NCBI GenBank assembly: GCA_041663205.1
Contig: JBAZQZ010000007.1
Location: 1-53,737 of the forward strand
Length of the DNA: 53,737 bases
DNA from: UM-FILTER-38-24 sp041663205
GTDB lineage: Bacteria > Patescibacteriota > Gracilibacteria > UBA1369 > LOWO2-01-FULL-3
Direction: 5' to 3'
Positions 30,728 to 39,980 of this stretch are shown here, piece after piece. The position numbers were made by a program, and so were the translations under genes. How positions within the stretch are numbered: position 1 is the first letter of the stretch; the number at the start of each line of letters is the position of its first letter. Under the pieces are notes generated by a model. The model did no database searches. It saw only the letters and a program-made list of their open reading frames with translations, and had not been told where the DNA came from.

Positions 30728-33020
30728 AGTATTTCCTGAAGCTCACAAAACTGAAAATGAGATATGTGTATATCATGACTATTTCTATGGACAAAGCGAT
30801 CCAGCTCAGCTTCAAATCGAAGTAAAATAATTCAAATAAAAGCAACATGGAAGCCAAAATCGGAAGGCCCATCGAAAATACCAAAAACCTTCTCTTGTTT
30901 CTGAAAAGAGGAAAAAACTTTTTGGTCATATCCGTTAAATAGAAAACACACAAGAAGAGAACAAGAAGACCCACATCAATTAAAGCATTGAAAATTAATG
31001 TGGAATTTTTAGCGAAGGGGAGGTCTTCTATAAAATTTATAACCAAAGGATTGAGTATCCACAAAACAAGCGTAAAAACAGCAAAAATATAAGTGAAATA
31101 AACCCCGAAATAAGAGACTCTATATGCATACCTGAATCCATCCATATTGCCCAATTCATGGAAAACCTTTTCGACATTTTCTATACCGTTTACAAAAATC
31201 TGAACATAAAAACAAGCATCGCTCCGGCTTTTTGAGGTATACCCTTTTAGATAATTTATATCCGTTGAATATTTATAAAGAATGTCTGAAATATCTTTCA
31301 AAAGGCCGAATCTGTTTTTGGCGACGATTTTTAAATTCACTTTCATGTCTTCACATTCTTTTTGAGATAAAGCAGTTACAACATCAACAGCCTTGAGATT
31401 TCCTTCTCCTATTGTCACAAAAACACTACGCATATCATCAAACTCTCTTCCAATGTTTAAGCGAAGAGCAACTATTATTTTTTTAGAATTAAATTTAGTT
31501 ATCAGCCCAAGTCCCGCAATATCAAACTCGTTTTGCAGAATTTTTTTACCTTCCTTCACTTTTGATTCATCGGCAATTTCCCCGAGATATTCCCTTATTT
31601 TTGACTTTGCAAAATTTGTTTTCGCAAAAGAAAGCCAGGAAATTTCAGGATTACACTCTTCGGAAGTTATAATTTCGACGGTATCCCCGGTTTTAAGTCC
31701 GGTGATTATAGAGCATGCGCGACCGTTTATTTCCGCCTTGCACGAATGATTCCCGACATCGGTTGAAACGGCATAAGCAAAATCTATGGCGGAAGCGTCT
31801 TTCGGCAAATCTATGCGTTTTCCCCTCGGAGTGAAGACAAATATTTTGTCCTGAAAAACATCGGATTTTAATCGTTCAAGGAAATTTTCACTGCCGTACA
31901 ATTTATTTTCGGACTCAAAAACATCGCTTATCCAAGAGGAAAAAAGATTCTCCTGGCTCTTCTTGTTCAATAAGGAAGGGATAAGCCCATAATCGGCCTG
32001 TTTTTGCATCTCACTGGTTCTTATTTGAATCTCGGAAAGAATTCCGTCGACACCAAAAACCGTCGTATGAAGACTTTGATAACCGTTCATTTTGGGGTTC
32101 GCGATATAATCTTTAAATCTCCTGACTTTTGGCACATATATGCCATGGATGACCCCAAGCGCCTGATAACAATCTGAAATATTATCTACGATAATTCTTA
32201 CGGCAAGCCTGTCTTTTACCGCATCTATCGTTTTCCCTTCAAGTCTGATTTTTTTGTAAATATTATGTAAATTTTTTTCTTTTTCATAAATTTCAGCATT
32301 GATTTTTGCGCTTTTCAGCTTCGCTTCAAGATCTTTTATAAACCTACAGACAATATTTTTATGTTTCATGTTATTTTCTTCGACTTTCTGTTTCAATTTT
32401 TCGTATTCCGTCGGGAAAATATACTTAAAACACAGATTTTCGAGCTCGGACTTGAAAGCCTGAATTCCTATAAGATTGGCGATAGGGACGTAAACATCCA
32501 AAGTCTCTTTTGAAATTCTCAAACGTTTCTCGGGCTTCTCGATAAAATGAAGAGTTCTCATGTTATGAAGCCTGTCCGCAAGCTTGATAAGAATAACCCG
32601 AGGGTCTTTTATGCTGTGAAGCAAAAGCTTTTTTAAAGATTCAACTTCTCTTTCCGGCATATTGCTCTGATAATGCACTTTCGCCAATTTTGTAATTCCA
32701 TCGACAAGAAACGCAACTTTTACGCCAAAAAGCTTCTTTATTTCGTTTATATCATGGCTCGTATCCTCAGGAACATCGTGAAGAAGCGCACTAATCAGCA
32801 CATCCTGTCCGGCATGTATTTCCGTCAAAATGGAAACAACCGTCACCGGATGCACGATATATGGGGTTTCCTTGTCTTTTCTCATCTGCCCTAAATGCGC
32901 ATTCTCAGCGAAATCAAAGGCTTTTTGAAATTTTTTCTCGTCGAAATCAGGCAGGTATTTTTTAATACTTTCAACCAACGCATTAAGATCGAAATATTTA
33001 CTGTAATCTCTTTGCATCAT
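30720..33020 (-). CDS. rel: RelA/SpoT-type (p)ppGpp synthetase/hydrolase with C-terminal membrane segment
   Basis: 766 residues from ATG 33020 (an ATG at 33050 is less likely). The HD hydrolase has HPVTVVSIL, LLHDVPEDTSHD and KLADRLHNMRTL. The synthetase has DRLAVRIIVD and RFKDYIANPKMNGYQSLHT. TGS (VFTPRGKRIDLPKDASAIDF) and an ACT-like domain follow. Both active sites look intact, so it should make and break ppGpp. Unusually, the last ~130 residues hold about four hydrophobic helices (FTYIFAVFTLVLWILNPLVI and others) in place of the usual end, predicting a membrane-anchored stringent-response enzyme. Confidence 0.93.
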   Translation of the reverse strand: MMQRDYSKYFDLNALVESIKKYLPDFDEKKFQKAFDFAENAHLGQMRKDKETPYIVHPVTVVSILTEIHAGQDVLISALLHDVPEDTSHDINEIKKLFGVKVAFLVDGITKLAKVHYQSNMPEREVESLKKLLLHSIKDPRVILIKLADRLHNMRTLHFIEKPEKRLRISKETLDVYVPIANLIGIQAFKSELENLCFKYIFPTEYEKLKQKVEENNMKHKNIVCRFIKDLEAKLKSAKINAEIYEKEKNLHNIYKKIRLEGKTIDAVKDRLAVRIIVDNISDCYQALGVIHGIYVPKVRRFKDYIANPKMNGYQSLHTTVFGVDGILSEIQIRTSEMQKQADYGLIPSLLNKKSQENLFSSWISDVFESENKLYGSENFLERLKSDVFQDKIFVFTPRGKRIDLPKDASAIDFAYAVSTDVGNHSCKAEINGRACSIITGLKTGDTVEIITSEECNPEISWLSFAKTNFAKSKIREYLGEIADESKVKEGKKILQNEFDIAGLGLITKFNSKKIIVALRLNIGREFDDMRSVFVTIGEGNLKAVDVVTALSQKECEDMKVNLKIVAKNRFGLLKDISDILYKYSTDINYLKGYTSKSRSDACFYVQIFVNGIENVEKVFHELGNMDGFRYAYRVSYFGVYFTYIFAVFTLVLWILNPLVINFIEDLPFAKNSTLIFNALIDVGLLVLFLCVFYLTDMTKKFFPLFRNKRRFLVFSMGLPILASMLLLFELFYFDLKLSWIALSIEIVMIYTYLIFSFVSFRKYFN

Positions 33021-33135
33021 AATAGAAAAAGAATGGCACAAAATCACCATTTAGTCAACTTTTTTATTGTCCGGAAGATTGAAAAATGGCTTAAAAAAGA
33101 GTAAACTATATAGATTCAAACAAAAATAAAAACAA

Positions 33136-33978
33136 ATGCAACAGTATTTCAAAATACATATAAGTCCGCAGGAAACAACCGAACTTCACCTGAAACACGA
33201 AACGCAACAAGAAAAACCGGAATCTGTGGAAGAGAAAAGAACCCTGAAAAATATCCTCAAAGACGCGGGAAGGCAAATTGTAGCCAGCGCAGTCATATTG
33301 GGGATAGGAATTTTGGCGCTCAATTTTTCTGCATATTACAAAATTGCGACAAACGAAATCCAAAAACTCACTGGAACACAGGTACAGAGCCCATTAAACA
33401 AACTCACGGAAACGAAAGAACCAAACAAAATATTGCAAACGAACACATTGAATACGCAAAGCATTCCGGCGTTGAATCTGGAAATAGCTCCAAGTGACAA
33501 TAGGCTCATAATCCCGCGCATAAACCAAAATCTACCGGTGGTAAGAATCAACAGTGAAAGCCTCATAAGACGGGATTGGAATGCCCTCGAAAAAGAAATG
33601 CAAAACGCACTCAAAGACGGAGTTGTACACTATCCGGGAACAAGTATCCCGGGAGAATCGGGAAACATGGCGATCACCGGACATAGCTCGTATTTCCCAT
33701 GGGATTCCGGAAGATTCAAAGACGTTTTTGCTCTTTTACATGACGTTGTTCAAGGTGACAAGCTGGTAATGTACTGGGACGGGAAAAAATATATATACGA
33801 AGTCACCGAAATAAAAGTTGTTCTTCCAAACGATATCTCTATTTTGAAACAAACCCCGGAAAGTACGCTTACGCTCATCACATGTACTCCGGTCGGAACA
33901 AACCTCAAAAGACTTGTTGTCAGAGCAAAGCCAATCGAAGATCTCGGGAAATCAAACGACGGGAAAGTGAAAAGATAA
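33136..33978 (+). CDS. class D/E-type sortase
   Basis: 280 residues. One membrane helix (ASAVILGIGILALNFSAYYK, about 54-73) is followed by a linker and the sortase barrel. The catalytic residues are His in MAITGHSSYFPW, Cys in LTLITCTPVGTN and Arg in LKRLVVRAKP. It cleaves sorting signals and links surface proteins or pilins covalently to the wall or to each other. No LPxTG-type substrate was recognised in this window. It is divergent from rel and converges on a hypothetical gene with a 2-bp gap. Confidence 0.92.
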   Translation: MQQYFKIHISPQETTELHLKHETQQEKPESVEEKRTLKNILKDAGRQIVASAVILGIGILALNFSAYYKIATNEIQKLTGTQVQSPLNKLTETKEPNKILQTNTLNTQSIPALNLEIAPSDNRLIIPRINQNLPVVRINSESLIRRDWNALEKEMQNALKDGVVHYPGTSIPGESGNMAITGHSSYFPWDSGRFKDVFALLHDVVQGDKLVMYWDGKKYIYEVTEIKVVLPNDISILKQTPESTLTLITCTPVGTNLKRLVVRAKPIEDLGKSNDGKVKR

Positions 33979-33980
33979 TA

Positions 33981-34406
33981 TTACAAACTTTGAAGTTTTT
34001 TGAGTAACTCCTCTTCTTCCAGTTTCTCACCTTCTTTGCTCACAGTTTCTTTTTCTTTGATTTCATCAAATTTCTCTTTCATCTTTAATTCTTCCGGGGC
34101 AGGAGCCTGTCCGGCAGGAACACCCTCCGCCGCATACTCCTTATCAAGTTTCGCAAGCTGGTCTCTCTCATTGACAAGAATGGTTCTGAATTTACCGATT
34201 TGTTCCTCAGACATTATCGGCATAATTTGAAGCCAATACTCGCGCTCTTCGGTATTCATCGATTCCGTCTCAAAAATAAGCTTTATCAAATCAGGGAATT
34301 TTTCTCTGACAAGCTTTGGAATAATATAAAACGACTCAGCCTCAGTAAGATACTGCTCGGCCGTTTTATTTTTATCGACTGCTATTTGTTGTGAAACTTG
34401 TGCCAT
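33981..34406 (-). CDS. hypothetical helical protein (141 residues)
   Basis: The first ~85 residues are helical (FYIIPKLVREKFPDLIKLIF; YWLQIMPIMSEEQIGKFRTI). A short Pro/Ala linker (GVPAGQAPAPEEL) leads into a highly charged Glu/Lys coiled-coil-like C-terminus. I do not recognise a family with known function. The gene begins 3 bp after the stop of the following 124-residue gene, so both belong to one transcript. No signal peptide or membrane segment is present. The pairing with the 124-residue protein suggests a shared complex. Confidence 0.7.
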   Translation of the reverse strand: MAQVSQQIAVDKNKTAEQYLTEAESFYIIPKLVREKFPDLIKLIFETESMNTEEREYWLQIMPIMSEEQIGKFRTILVNERDQLAKLDKEYAAEGVPAGQAPAPEELKMKEKFDEIKEKETVSKEGEKLEEEELLKKLQSL

Positions 34407-34409
34407 CTG

Positions 34410-34784
34410 TTAGATTATAAATACATCACCCCCTGCCGTTTCAAGCCTTTCTTTTATGTGCCTTACGCTCTGAACAAGATTTTGCACCTGAAAAGTTTCT
34501 CTGAATCCGGCATCAACAAGGCCTTTAAGGTCCCTGATTGTTGAAAGAATATTGAATGCTTCTATGTCCGCTTTTCCCTTTTTGTCCACAGGAAGTTGGT
34601 CGTATACGGGATGATTGATCAAAGTGTCCGGCTTGTACAAATCGATTTTCCCTTTCGAAATCAAATCAAGCACAGTGTTCAAGAATTCCTCATCCTTAGG
34701 ATCATTTCCGGAAGGTATCGGTAAAGGCGTATTAAGCACTTTTTGCGTTTCCGGATCTATCTGATTGTTATTCTGTGTATCCAT
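34410..34784 (-). CDS. hypothetical protein (124 residues), partner of the preceding gene
   Basis: It opens with a polar Gln/Asn-rich stretch and then PETQKVLNTPLPIPSGNDPK. The middle EEFLNTVLDLISKGKIDLYK with PDTLINHPVYDQLPVDKKGK and the helical end FRETFQVQNLVQSVRHIKER look like a compact all-alpha protein. The function is unknown. It lies head-to-head with ligA across 58 bp and directly upstream of the 141-residue gene. The protein looks real by codon use and operon spacing. Confidence 0.7.
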   Translation of the reverse strand: MDTQNNNQIDPETQKVLNTPLPIPSGNDPKDEEFLNTVLDLISKGKIDLYKPDTLINHPVYDQLPVDKKGKADIEAFNILSTIRDLKGLVDAGFRETFQVQNLVQSVRHIKERLETAGGDVFII

Positions 34785-34842
34785 TTTTCATTGAATTTAT
34801 CTGTAAATTATAGCAGAATTACGCTTAGAAATCAACAAATCC

Positions 34843-36945
34843 ATGAATAAAGACGAAACTAAAACAAGAATAGAAAAGCTTAAAGAAAAAATCAACAAAT
34901 TAAATTACAAATATTTTGTCTTAAACGAAACTGAAGTTTCAGAATCGGTCAGAGATTCTCTGAAAAAAGAATTGATAGAATTGGAGCAAGAATATCCGCA
35001 ATTTATAACGCCGGATTCTCCGACTCAAAGGGTCGGGAGCGTGCTGTCGGGGAAATTCAAAAAAGTAAAACACACAACCCCAAAAAAAAGCCTGGCGGAT
35101 GTGTTCTCAGAGCAGGAAATACGTGATTGGGAAGAGCGAATCGACAAAATAACCCCGGACAAAAAAGAATTTGTATGCGAACTTAAAATCGACGGATTAA
35201 ATATCACAATTCTGTACGAAAAAGGAAATTTCGTGAGAGCTTTGACCAGAGGAAACGGGATGGAGGGGGAAGACGTGACTCACGCGGTCAAAACGATTGA
35301 AGCCGTACCGCTTCAACTAAACGAAAAAATAGATATCGAAGTTTCCGGAGAAGTTTATATTCCAAAAAAAGAATTTAAAAAAATAAACGAATATCAGGAG
35401 AAAAACGGACTCGAACTTTTTGCAAACCCAAGAAATGCGGCGGCGGGAGCGGTGAGACAACTCGATCCGAAAGTGGCGGCGAAACGCGGACTTTCGATGT
35501 TTTTTTATCATGTTGATAAGACAAATCTGAGCGACAAAATAACAACACAGGAAGAAATTCTGGAAAAATTCAAAAAACTGGGTCTTCCGGTTTGCGATTA
35601 TTACGAAAAATTAAAATCAATAGATGACGTGATAAAATTTTGTGAAAAATGGGCGGAGAAAAGAGAATCCCTACCGTTTGAAATAGATGGGATTGTGATA
35701 AAAGTGAATGACTTTGATGTACAAGAAAGGCTTGGATATACCGCAAAAGCGCCAAGATATGCGGTCGCATACAAATTCCCGGCGGCGCAAGTTTCGAGCA
35801 GAATCTTGGATATAATTTTACAAGTCGGTCGTACCGGCGCGATTACTCCGGTTGCGGTGATGACTCCGACATTGGTTGCGGGATCTGTGATTTCACGCGC
35901 GACTCTTCACAACGAGGACGAAATAAACAAAAAAGACGTCCGGATAGGGGACACGGTGATTATACAAAAAGCCGGGGACGTGATTCCAGAGGTTGTTTCT
36001 GTGATAAAAGATCTAAGGACAGGCAAAGAAAAGGTATTTCATTTTCCGAAAAAATGTCCGGTTTGCGGATCCGACATAGAAAGAAAAGAAGGAGAATCCG
36101 CATACAGATGTACAAACAAAAATTGTTACGCGGTCGAAAAAGAAAAACTTATACATTTTGTTTCAAAAAAAGCTTTCGACATAGAGGGACTCGGAGAAAG
36201 AGTAATAGAGCAAATGATCGACGAAGGGCTTGTGCAAAAGGCCCCCGACATTTTTATGCTAAAAAGGGAAGACCTTATGGGCATGGAACTTTTCAAAGAT
36301 AAAAGAGCTGATAATTTATTAAGAAACATAGAAAAATCAAAAAAAATACAACTGGATAAATTTCTTTTTGCGATAGGGATCAGATATTTGGGAGAGCAGG
36401 GGAGCTATGATTTTGCAAAATACGTTGCCGGACATCAGAAAAAATCGAACAAAAAAATTGAACGACAAACAAAAAAATCTTCGCAGGAAACATTATTTGA
36501 AATAGAGGAAAGTCCGCAGGAGAAAGAGGTTTTTTCAATCTTGGACTTAATGGAAACAACAAAATCATTCTCCGTCGAAGAAATAAAAAATATAGAAGGA
36601 ATAGGGGAAAAAATGGGAAATGAATTATACGAATGGCTGGGCGATCCGAAAAACGAAAAATTGCTCGAAGATTTATACAAAGTTGGCGTGATTTTGGAAA
36701 TCTCAAATTTGGAATCAACAGGGAAACTAAATGGTAAATCATTTGTACTGACGGGAACACTTCAGGGCTTTTCCAGAGACGCGGCCAAAGATTTAATCAA
36801 AAAAAATGGAGGGGCAATACACTCATCGGTGAGCCAAAATACAGACTTTGTTCTTGCGGGGGATTCGCCGGGAGATAAATATGCCAAAGCAAAAGAACTC
36901 GGCGTAAAAATAATCGACGAAGAAACATTTCAAAAAATGCTTTAA
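34843..36945 (+). CDS. ligA: NAD-dependent DNA ligase LigA
   Basis: 700 residues. The adenylation Lys is in CELKIDGLNITILYEKG (about residue 111). OB-fold residues, a Cys4 zinc finger (KCPVCGSDIERK ... YRCTNKNCYA), helix-hairpin-helix motifs (FDIEGLGERVIEQMIDEGLV, IEGIGEKMGNELYEWL) and a C-terminal BRCT domain (LNGKSFVLTGTLQGFSRDAA) follow in order. A Lys/Gln/Glu-rich insertion of ~40 residues around 530-570, between HhH motifs, is unusual. It seals nicks in replication and repair. It overlaps dnaX by 4 bp. Confidence 0.97.
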   Translation: MNKDETKTRIEKLKEKINKLNYKYFVLNETEVSESVRDSLKKELIELEQEYPQFITPDSPTQRVGSVLSGKFKKVKHTTPKKSLADVFSEQEIRDWEERIDKITPDKKEFVCELKIDGLNITILYEKGNFVRALTRGNGMEGEDVTHAVKTIEAVPLQLNEKIDIEVSGEVYIPKKEFKKINEYQEKNGLELFANPRNAAAGAVRQLDPKVAAKRGLSMFFYHVDKTNLSDKITTQEEILEKFKKLGLPVCDYYEKLKSIDDVIKFCEKWAEKRESLPFEIDGIVIKVNDFDVQERLGYTAKAPRYAVAYKFPAAQVSSRILDIILQVGRTGAITPVAVMTPTLVAGSVISRATLHNEDEINKKDVRIGDTVIIQKAGDVIPEVVSVIKDLRTGKEKVFHFPKKCPVCGSDIERKEGESAYRCTNKNCYAVEKEKLIHFVSKKAFDIEGLGERVIEQMIDEGLVQKAPDIFMLKREDLMGMELFKDKRADNLLRNIEKSKKIQLDKFLFAIGIRYLGEQGSYDFAKYVAGHQKKSNKKIERQTKKSSQETLFEIEESPQEKEVFSILDLMETTKSFSVEEIKNIEGIGEKMGNELYEWLGDPKNEKLLEDLYKVGVILEISNLESTGKLNGKSFVLTGTLQGFSRDAAKDLIKKNGGAIHSSVSQNTDFVLAGDSPGDKYAKAKELGVKIIDEETFQKML

Positions 36946-38414
36946 TCCGTAAGCTCGCCACCAAAAATTTCAAGTGCAGCATCAACGGCGTTATCACGTT
37001 CATCGACAACAGATTTTATTTCAATGTCCTTAATGACGGACAAAATTTTGACCCCGTGTCCGAAAACAGAATTGATTATTTCCTCAAGCTCAACTCTGTA
37101 ATCATGTTCCATGACTTTGTCTTTATGAAAAGCGGAAGTGAAAGCCAGGGTAAGGTCCGCCCCCTCAAGTTTTAGGGGAGTCGCATTTTTTACGGACATC
37201 CTGAGCGCCGGAGCTTTTGCTCGTTCCACAATTCTTGGCCAAGATTCAATCATTTTTTCGATCGAAAAATCCGGAATAGCCCCGGGACTTGCCACAGGCA
37301 CAGGTGTTTCAATTTGTTTATGTTCGCGAACAATTTTTTCAACCGGCTTAATATTTTTCTCCTCATTTTTCACAACAACTTCCTCTTTTACATCCCCGGC
37401 GACACGAATAATGGCTATCTCAAGAGGTAATTGAGGTATACTCATTGTATTGATTTTTTCATAAGCAAATTGAAATGCCTCAATAACTTTAATCAACCAG
37501 GAATATTTCGCAGGATCATTTTTCATCACGCTTTCAAGAAGTTTTTCCCTCAAACTTTCTATAAATTCATGCACAAACTGCTTCAAATCGCCGCCTTGAT
37601 CATGCAAATCGTGAACAATCTTCAAAGACTCTTTTAAATCTTTTTTTTCAAGCGCGGAATAAAGTTCCTCGAGCAAAATATAGCTCGTTATCCCAAGAAT
37701 TTCTTGGACATGGTCGAAAGTCAAAGCACCGTTTGTCGTGAGTTGCTCGACCAAACCTATCGCATCCCTCATTCCACCGTCGACATATCTGCTTATCGCC
37801 TCAAGAGCCTTGTCTTCGGCATTTATTCCCTCGATTTGCGCGATATAATTCAATCTCGTCATGATAGCTTTTTTCGTCACACGCTTAAAATCAAAACGCT
37901 GACATCTTGAAATAATTGTTTCCGGAATTTTGTGAGCTTCGGTCGTCGCAAGAATAAAATACGCATGAGCGGGAGGCTCCTCAAGCGTCTTCAATAAGGC
38001 ATTAAACGCCTCCTTCGTCATCATGTGTGCCTCGTCTATGATGTAAACTTTGTATTTGCATCGGGTCGGAGAAAATTGAATTTTTTCCTTGAGATCGCGC
38101 ACTTCATCGATACCCCTGTTCGAAGCGGCATCGATTTCGATAATATCAATAAGTCTTCCGTCATTTATTTCCAAACAAAACTCGCATTTATCGCACGGCT
38201 CGTAATTGTCTTTCAAGTCCGTACAATTTAAAGCCTTGGCGATAAGCCTTGCCGTAGACGTTTTCCCTGTTCCCCTTGGCCCCGTAAAAAGATAAGCGTG
38301 GGAAACATTTTCGGCCTTAAATGCATTCACCAAAGTCGTTTTGATATGTTCCTGTCCGACAAGATTGTCGAAATTATGCGGCCGATATTTTCGATACAAA
38401 GCTATTTTTTCCAT
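36942..38414 (-). CDS. dnaX: DNA polymerase III subunit gamma/tau (DnaX)
   Basis: 490 residues. Walker A is FTGPRGTGKTSTARL (about 44-58). The zinc module is YEPCDKCEFC with an earlier Cys, Walker B VYIIDEAHMMT, sensor IPETIISRCQRFDFKR. Domain III and a short tau-like C-terminus with an acidic-basic linker complete it. It is the clamp-loader motor that opens the beta clamp for polymerase III. No programmed frameshift slippery run is obvious. The glycosyltransferase gene ends upstream of it, 7 bp from its start. Confidence 0.96.
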   Translation of the reverse strand: MEKIALYRKYRPHNFDNLVGQEHIKTTLVNAFKAENVSHAYLFTGPRGTGKTSTARLIAKALNCTDLKDNYEPCDKCEFCLEINDGRLIDIIEIDAASNRGIDEVRDLKEKIQFSPTRCKYKVYIIDEAHMMTKEAFNALLKTLEEPPAHAYFILATTEAHKIPETIISRCQRFDFKRVTKKAIMTRLNYIAQIEGINAEDKALEAISRYVDGGMRDAIGLVEQLTTNGALTFDHVQEILGITSYILLEELYSALEKKDLKESLKIVHDLHDQGGDLKQFVHEFIESLREKLLESVMKNDPAKYSWLIKVIEAFQFAYEKINTMSIPQLPLEIAIIRVAGDVKEEVVVKNEEKNIKPVEKIVREHKQIETPVPVASPGAIPDFSIEKMIESWPRIVERAKAPALRMSVKNATPLKLEGADLTLAFTSAFHKDKVMEHDYRVELEEIINSVFGHGVKILSVIKDIEIKSVVDERDNAVDAALEIFGGELTD

Positions 38415-38421
38415 ATTTTTT

Positions 38422-39528
38422 CTACTTGGAAAAGCATACTAGCACATCTTTGAGAGCCTGTTTAATCTTTTTTTCAAATATTTCTCTTGAAAAATTTTGC
38501 GCATGTCGGCGAATGGTATGTGGAAGATAAAATTTTTCGTTATGCATGAGCCTCGCAAGTCCGTCCTCCATCGACTCGACAGTCGGTTCAAAGAAAAATT
38601 CTCCGGTCTTACCGGAAATCACACTTTCGGTGACACCGCCTTTGCCATATGCCAAAACAGGTTTGCCGCAAGCCATCGCCTCGACCGGAGTGATTCCAAA
38701 ATCTTCTTCCCCGGGAAATATAAGCGCGCGACAATTTTCCATATACTCTTTCACGGTTTCGTCGTCTTTAAATCCGAGAAAATCAATATTTTCACCGGCG
38801 ATACTTTCAAGATATTCTCGTTGAGGTCCATCCCCGATAACCACAAGCCTACGCCCTATTTTGTTAAACAGCTGTACCGCGAGGTCAATTTTTTTGTAAG
38901 GGGTAAGAGTGGAAACAATCAAAAAATAACCGGAATTTTCCTCGTTGGCTCTAAATCTTTCGGTGTCGACAGGCGGATAAACAATATCGCTATCGGTTTT
39001 ATAATATTTCCCGATTCTTTTTTGCACATGCTTTGAATTGGCCAAATATTTTGTGGGTCGATCCGCGGCAATACTGTCCCACTCACGCAAATATTTTATC
39101 AATGGGGCATAAAAAAAAGCCTTCAACCCTTTTATATTATTTTCTTTTTTATATTCATTGGAATAATCCCACGCGTAACGCATGGGGGAATGGCAATAAC
39201 AAATATGTTTCGTCTCAAGAGGAGTGATAATTCCGTGAGAATAAGCCCCGCTCGAACTGATCACGCAATCGAATCCTTCAAAATCAAGCTCTTCGATCGC
39301 GCGCGGGATTTTGTGAGTAATCAGCCGATAATGCCTTCTTATAAAACCCGGATAATTTTGCAAAAAAGAAGTACGGACCCTCTCTTTCGGAAATATATGT
39401 CCGACTTTTTTCTCGTCATAAAGCAAAGTAAAAATAGGAGCTTCGGGAAACATTTCGGAAAGCACTTTAAGCACACGCTCAGCACCACCAAGCTTAAGCA
39501 AAAAATCATGAACTAAAGCTATTTTCAT
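38422..39528 (-). CDS. glycosyltransferase, GT4 family
   Basis: 368 residues, GT-B fold. The N-terminal acceptor domain begins MKIALVHDFLLKLGGAERVL. The C-terminal donor domain contains NSKHVQKRIGKYYKTDSDIV, LVVIGDGPQREYLE and the EX7E-type loop EDFGITPVEAMACGKPVLAY. It would transfer a sugar from a nucleotide donor to a cell-surface lipid or polysaccharide on the cytoplasmic side. The substrate is unknown. A lipoprotein gene ends directly upstream, and a second GT4 gene lies at 41723-42838. Confidence 0.93.
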   Translation of the reverse strand: MKIALVHDFLLKLGGAERVLKVLSEMFPEAPIFTLLYDEKKVGHIFPKERVRTSFLQNYPGFIRRHYRLITHKIPRAIEELDFEGFDCVISSSGAYSHGIITPLETKHICYCHSPMRYAWDYSNEYKKENNIKGLKAFFYAPLIKYLREWDSIAADRPTKYLANSKHVQKRIGKYYKTDSDIVYPPVDTERFRANEENSGYFLIVSTLTPYKKIDLAVQLFNKIGRRLVVIGDGPQREYLESIAGENIDFLGFKDDETVKEYMENCRALIFPGEEDFGITPVEAMACGKPVLAYGKGGVTESVISGKTGEFFFEPTVESMEDGLARLMHNEKFYLPHTIRRHAQNFSREIFEKKIKQALKDVLVCFSK

Positions 39529-39930
39529 CTATTTAACTGGTTGCTCTGTTGTGGCAGGAACCGCTTCGGCATCAGGTGTTTCCGTAGTCGCCGCATCCTC
39601 GGGAGCCGGAGCCGTTATATCAATACCCGAACATTTTTTCAACGCCTCGGCAGTGGCGACCTTAACATCATTGTCTTCTTCATATTTTCTTGTTATTGCC
39701 TCCATGCCGGCCTGATCATCGGAATTAAAACCATAATTTGAATAAATATCCATAACTTTATCAGACGTTTCCTCGGAAGGGGCGACAGGATTTTCAGAAG
39801 TGAAAATCAAACAAAGCGCCTCTGAAGTGGCTCCGATAAAACGATCTTTTTCACTTTTAAAAAAATTTGTTAACGCGCATCCAGACAACAAAAACACAGC
39901 CGAGATAAGGATTACTAAACTTTTTTTCAT
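39529..39930 (-). CDS. lipoprotein with Thr/Pro/Ala-rich C-terminus
   Basis: 133 residues. The signal KKSLVILISAVFLLSGCALT places the lipobox Cys at residue 18. The mature part has a helical domain (FIGATSEALCLIFTSENPVA, MDIYSNYGFNSDDQAGMEAI, VATAEALKKCSG) with two further Cys that could form a disulfide. It ends in a low-complexity DAATTETPDAEAVPATTEQ tail like that of the lipoprotein at 28700-28885. The function is unknown. It is membrane-anchored on the outer face. Confidence 0.78.
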   Translation of the reverse strand: MKKSLVILISAVFLLSGCALTNFFKSEKDRFIGATSEALCLIFTSENPVAPSEETSDKVMDIYSNYGFNSDDQAGMEAITRKYEEDNDVKVATAEALKKCSGIDITAPAPEDAATTETPDAEAVPATTEQPVK

Positions 39931-39980
39931 TTTAATGAAATTTATAGGATAAGAGGTTCACCAGAAGAAATTATACATTT

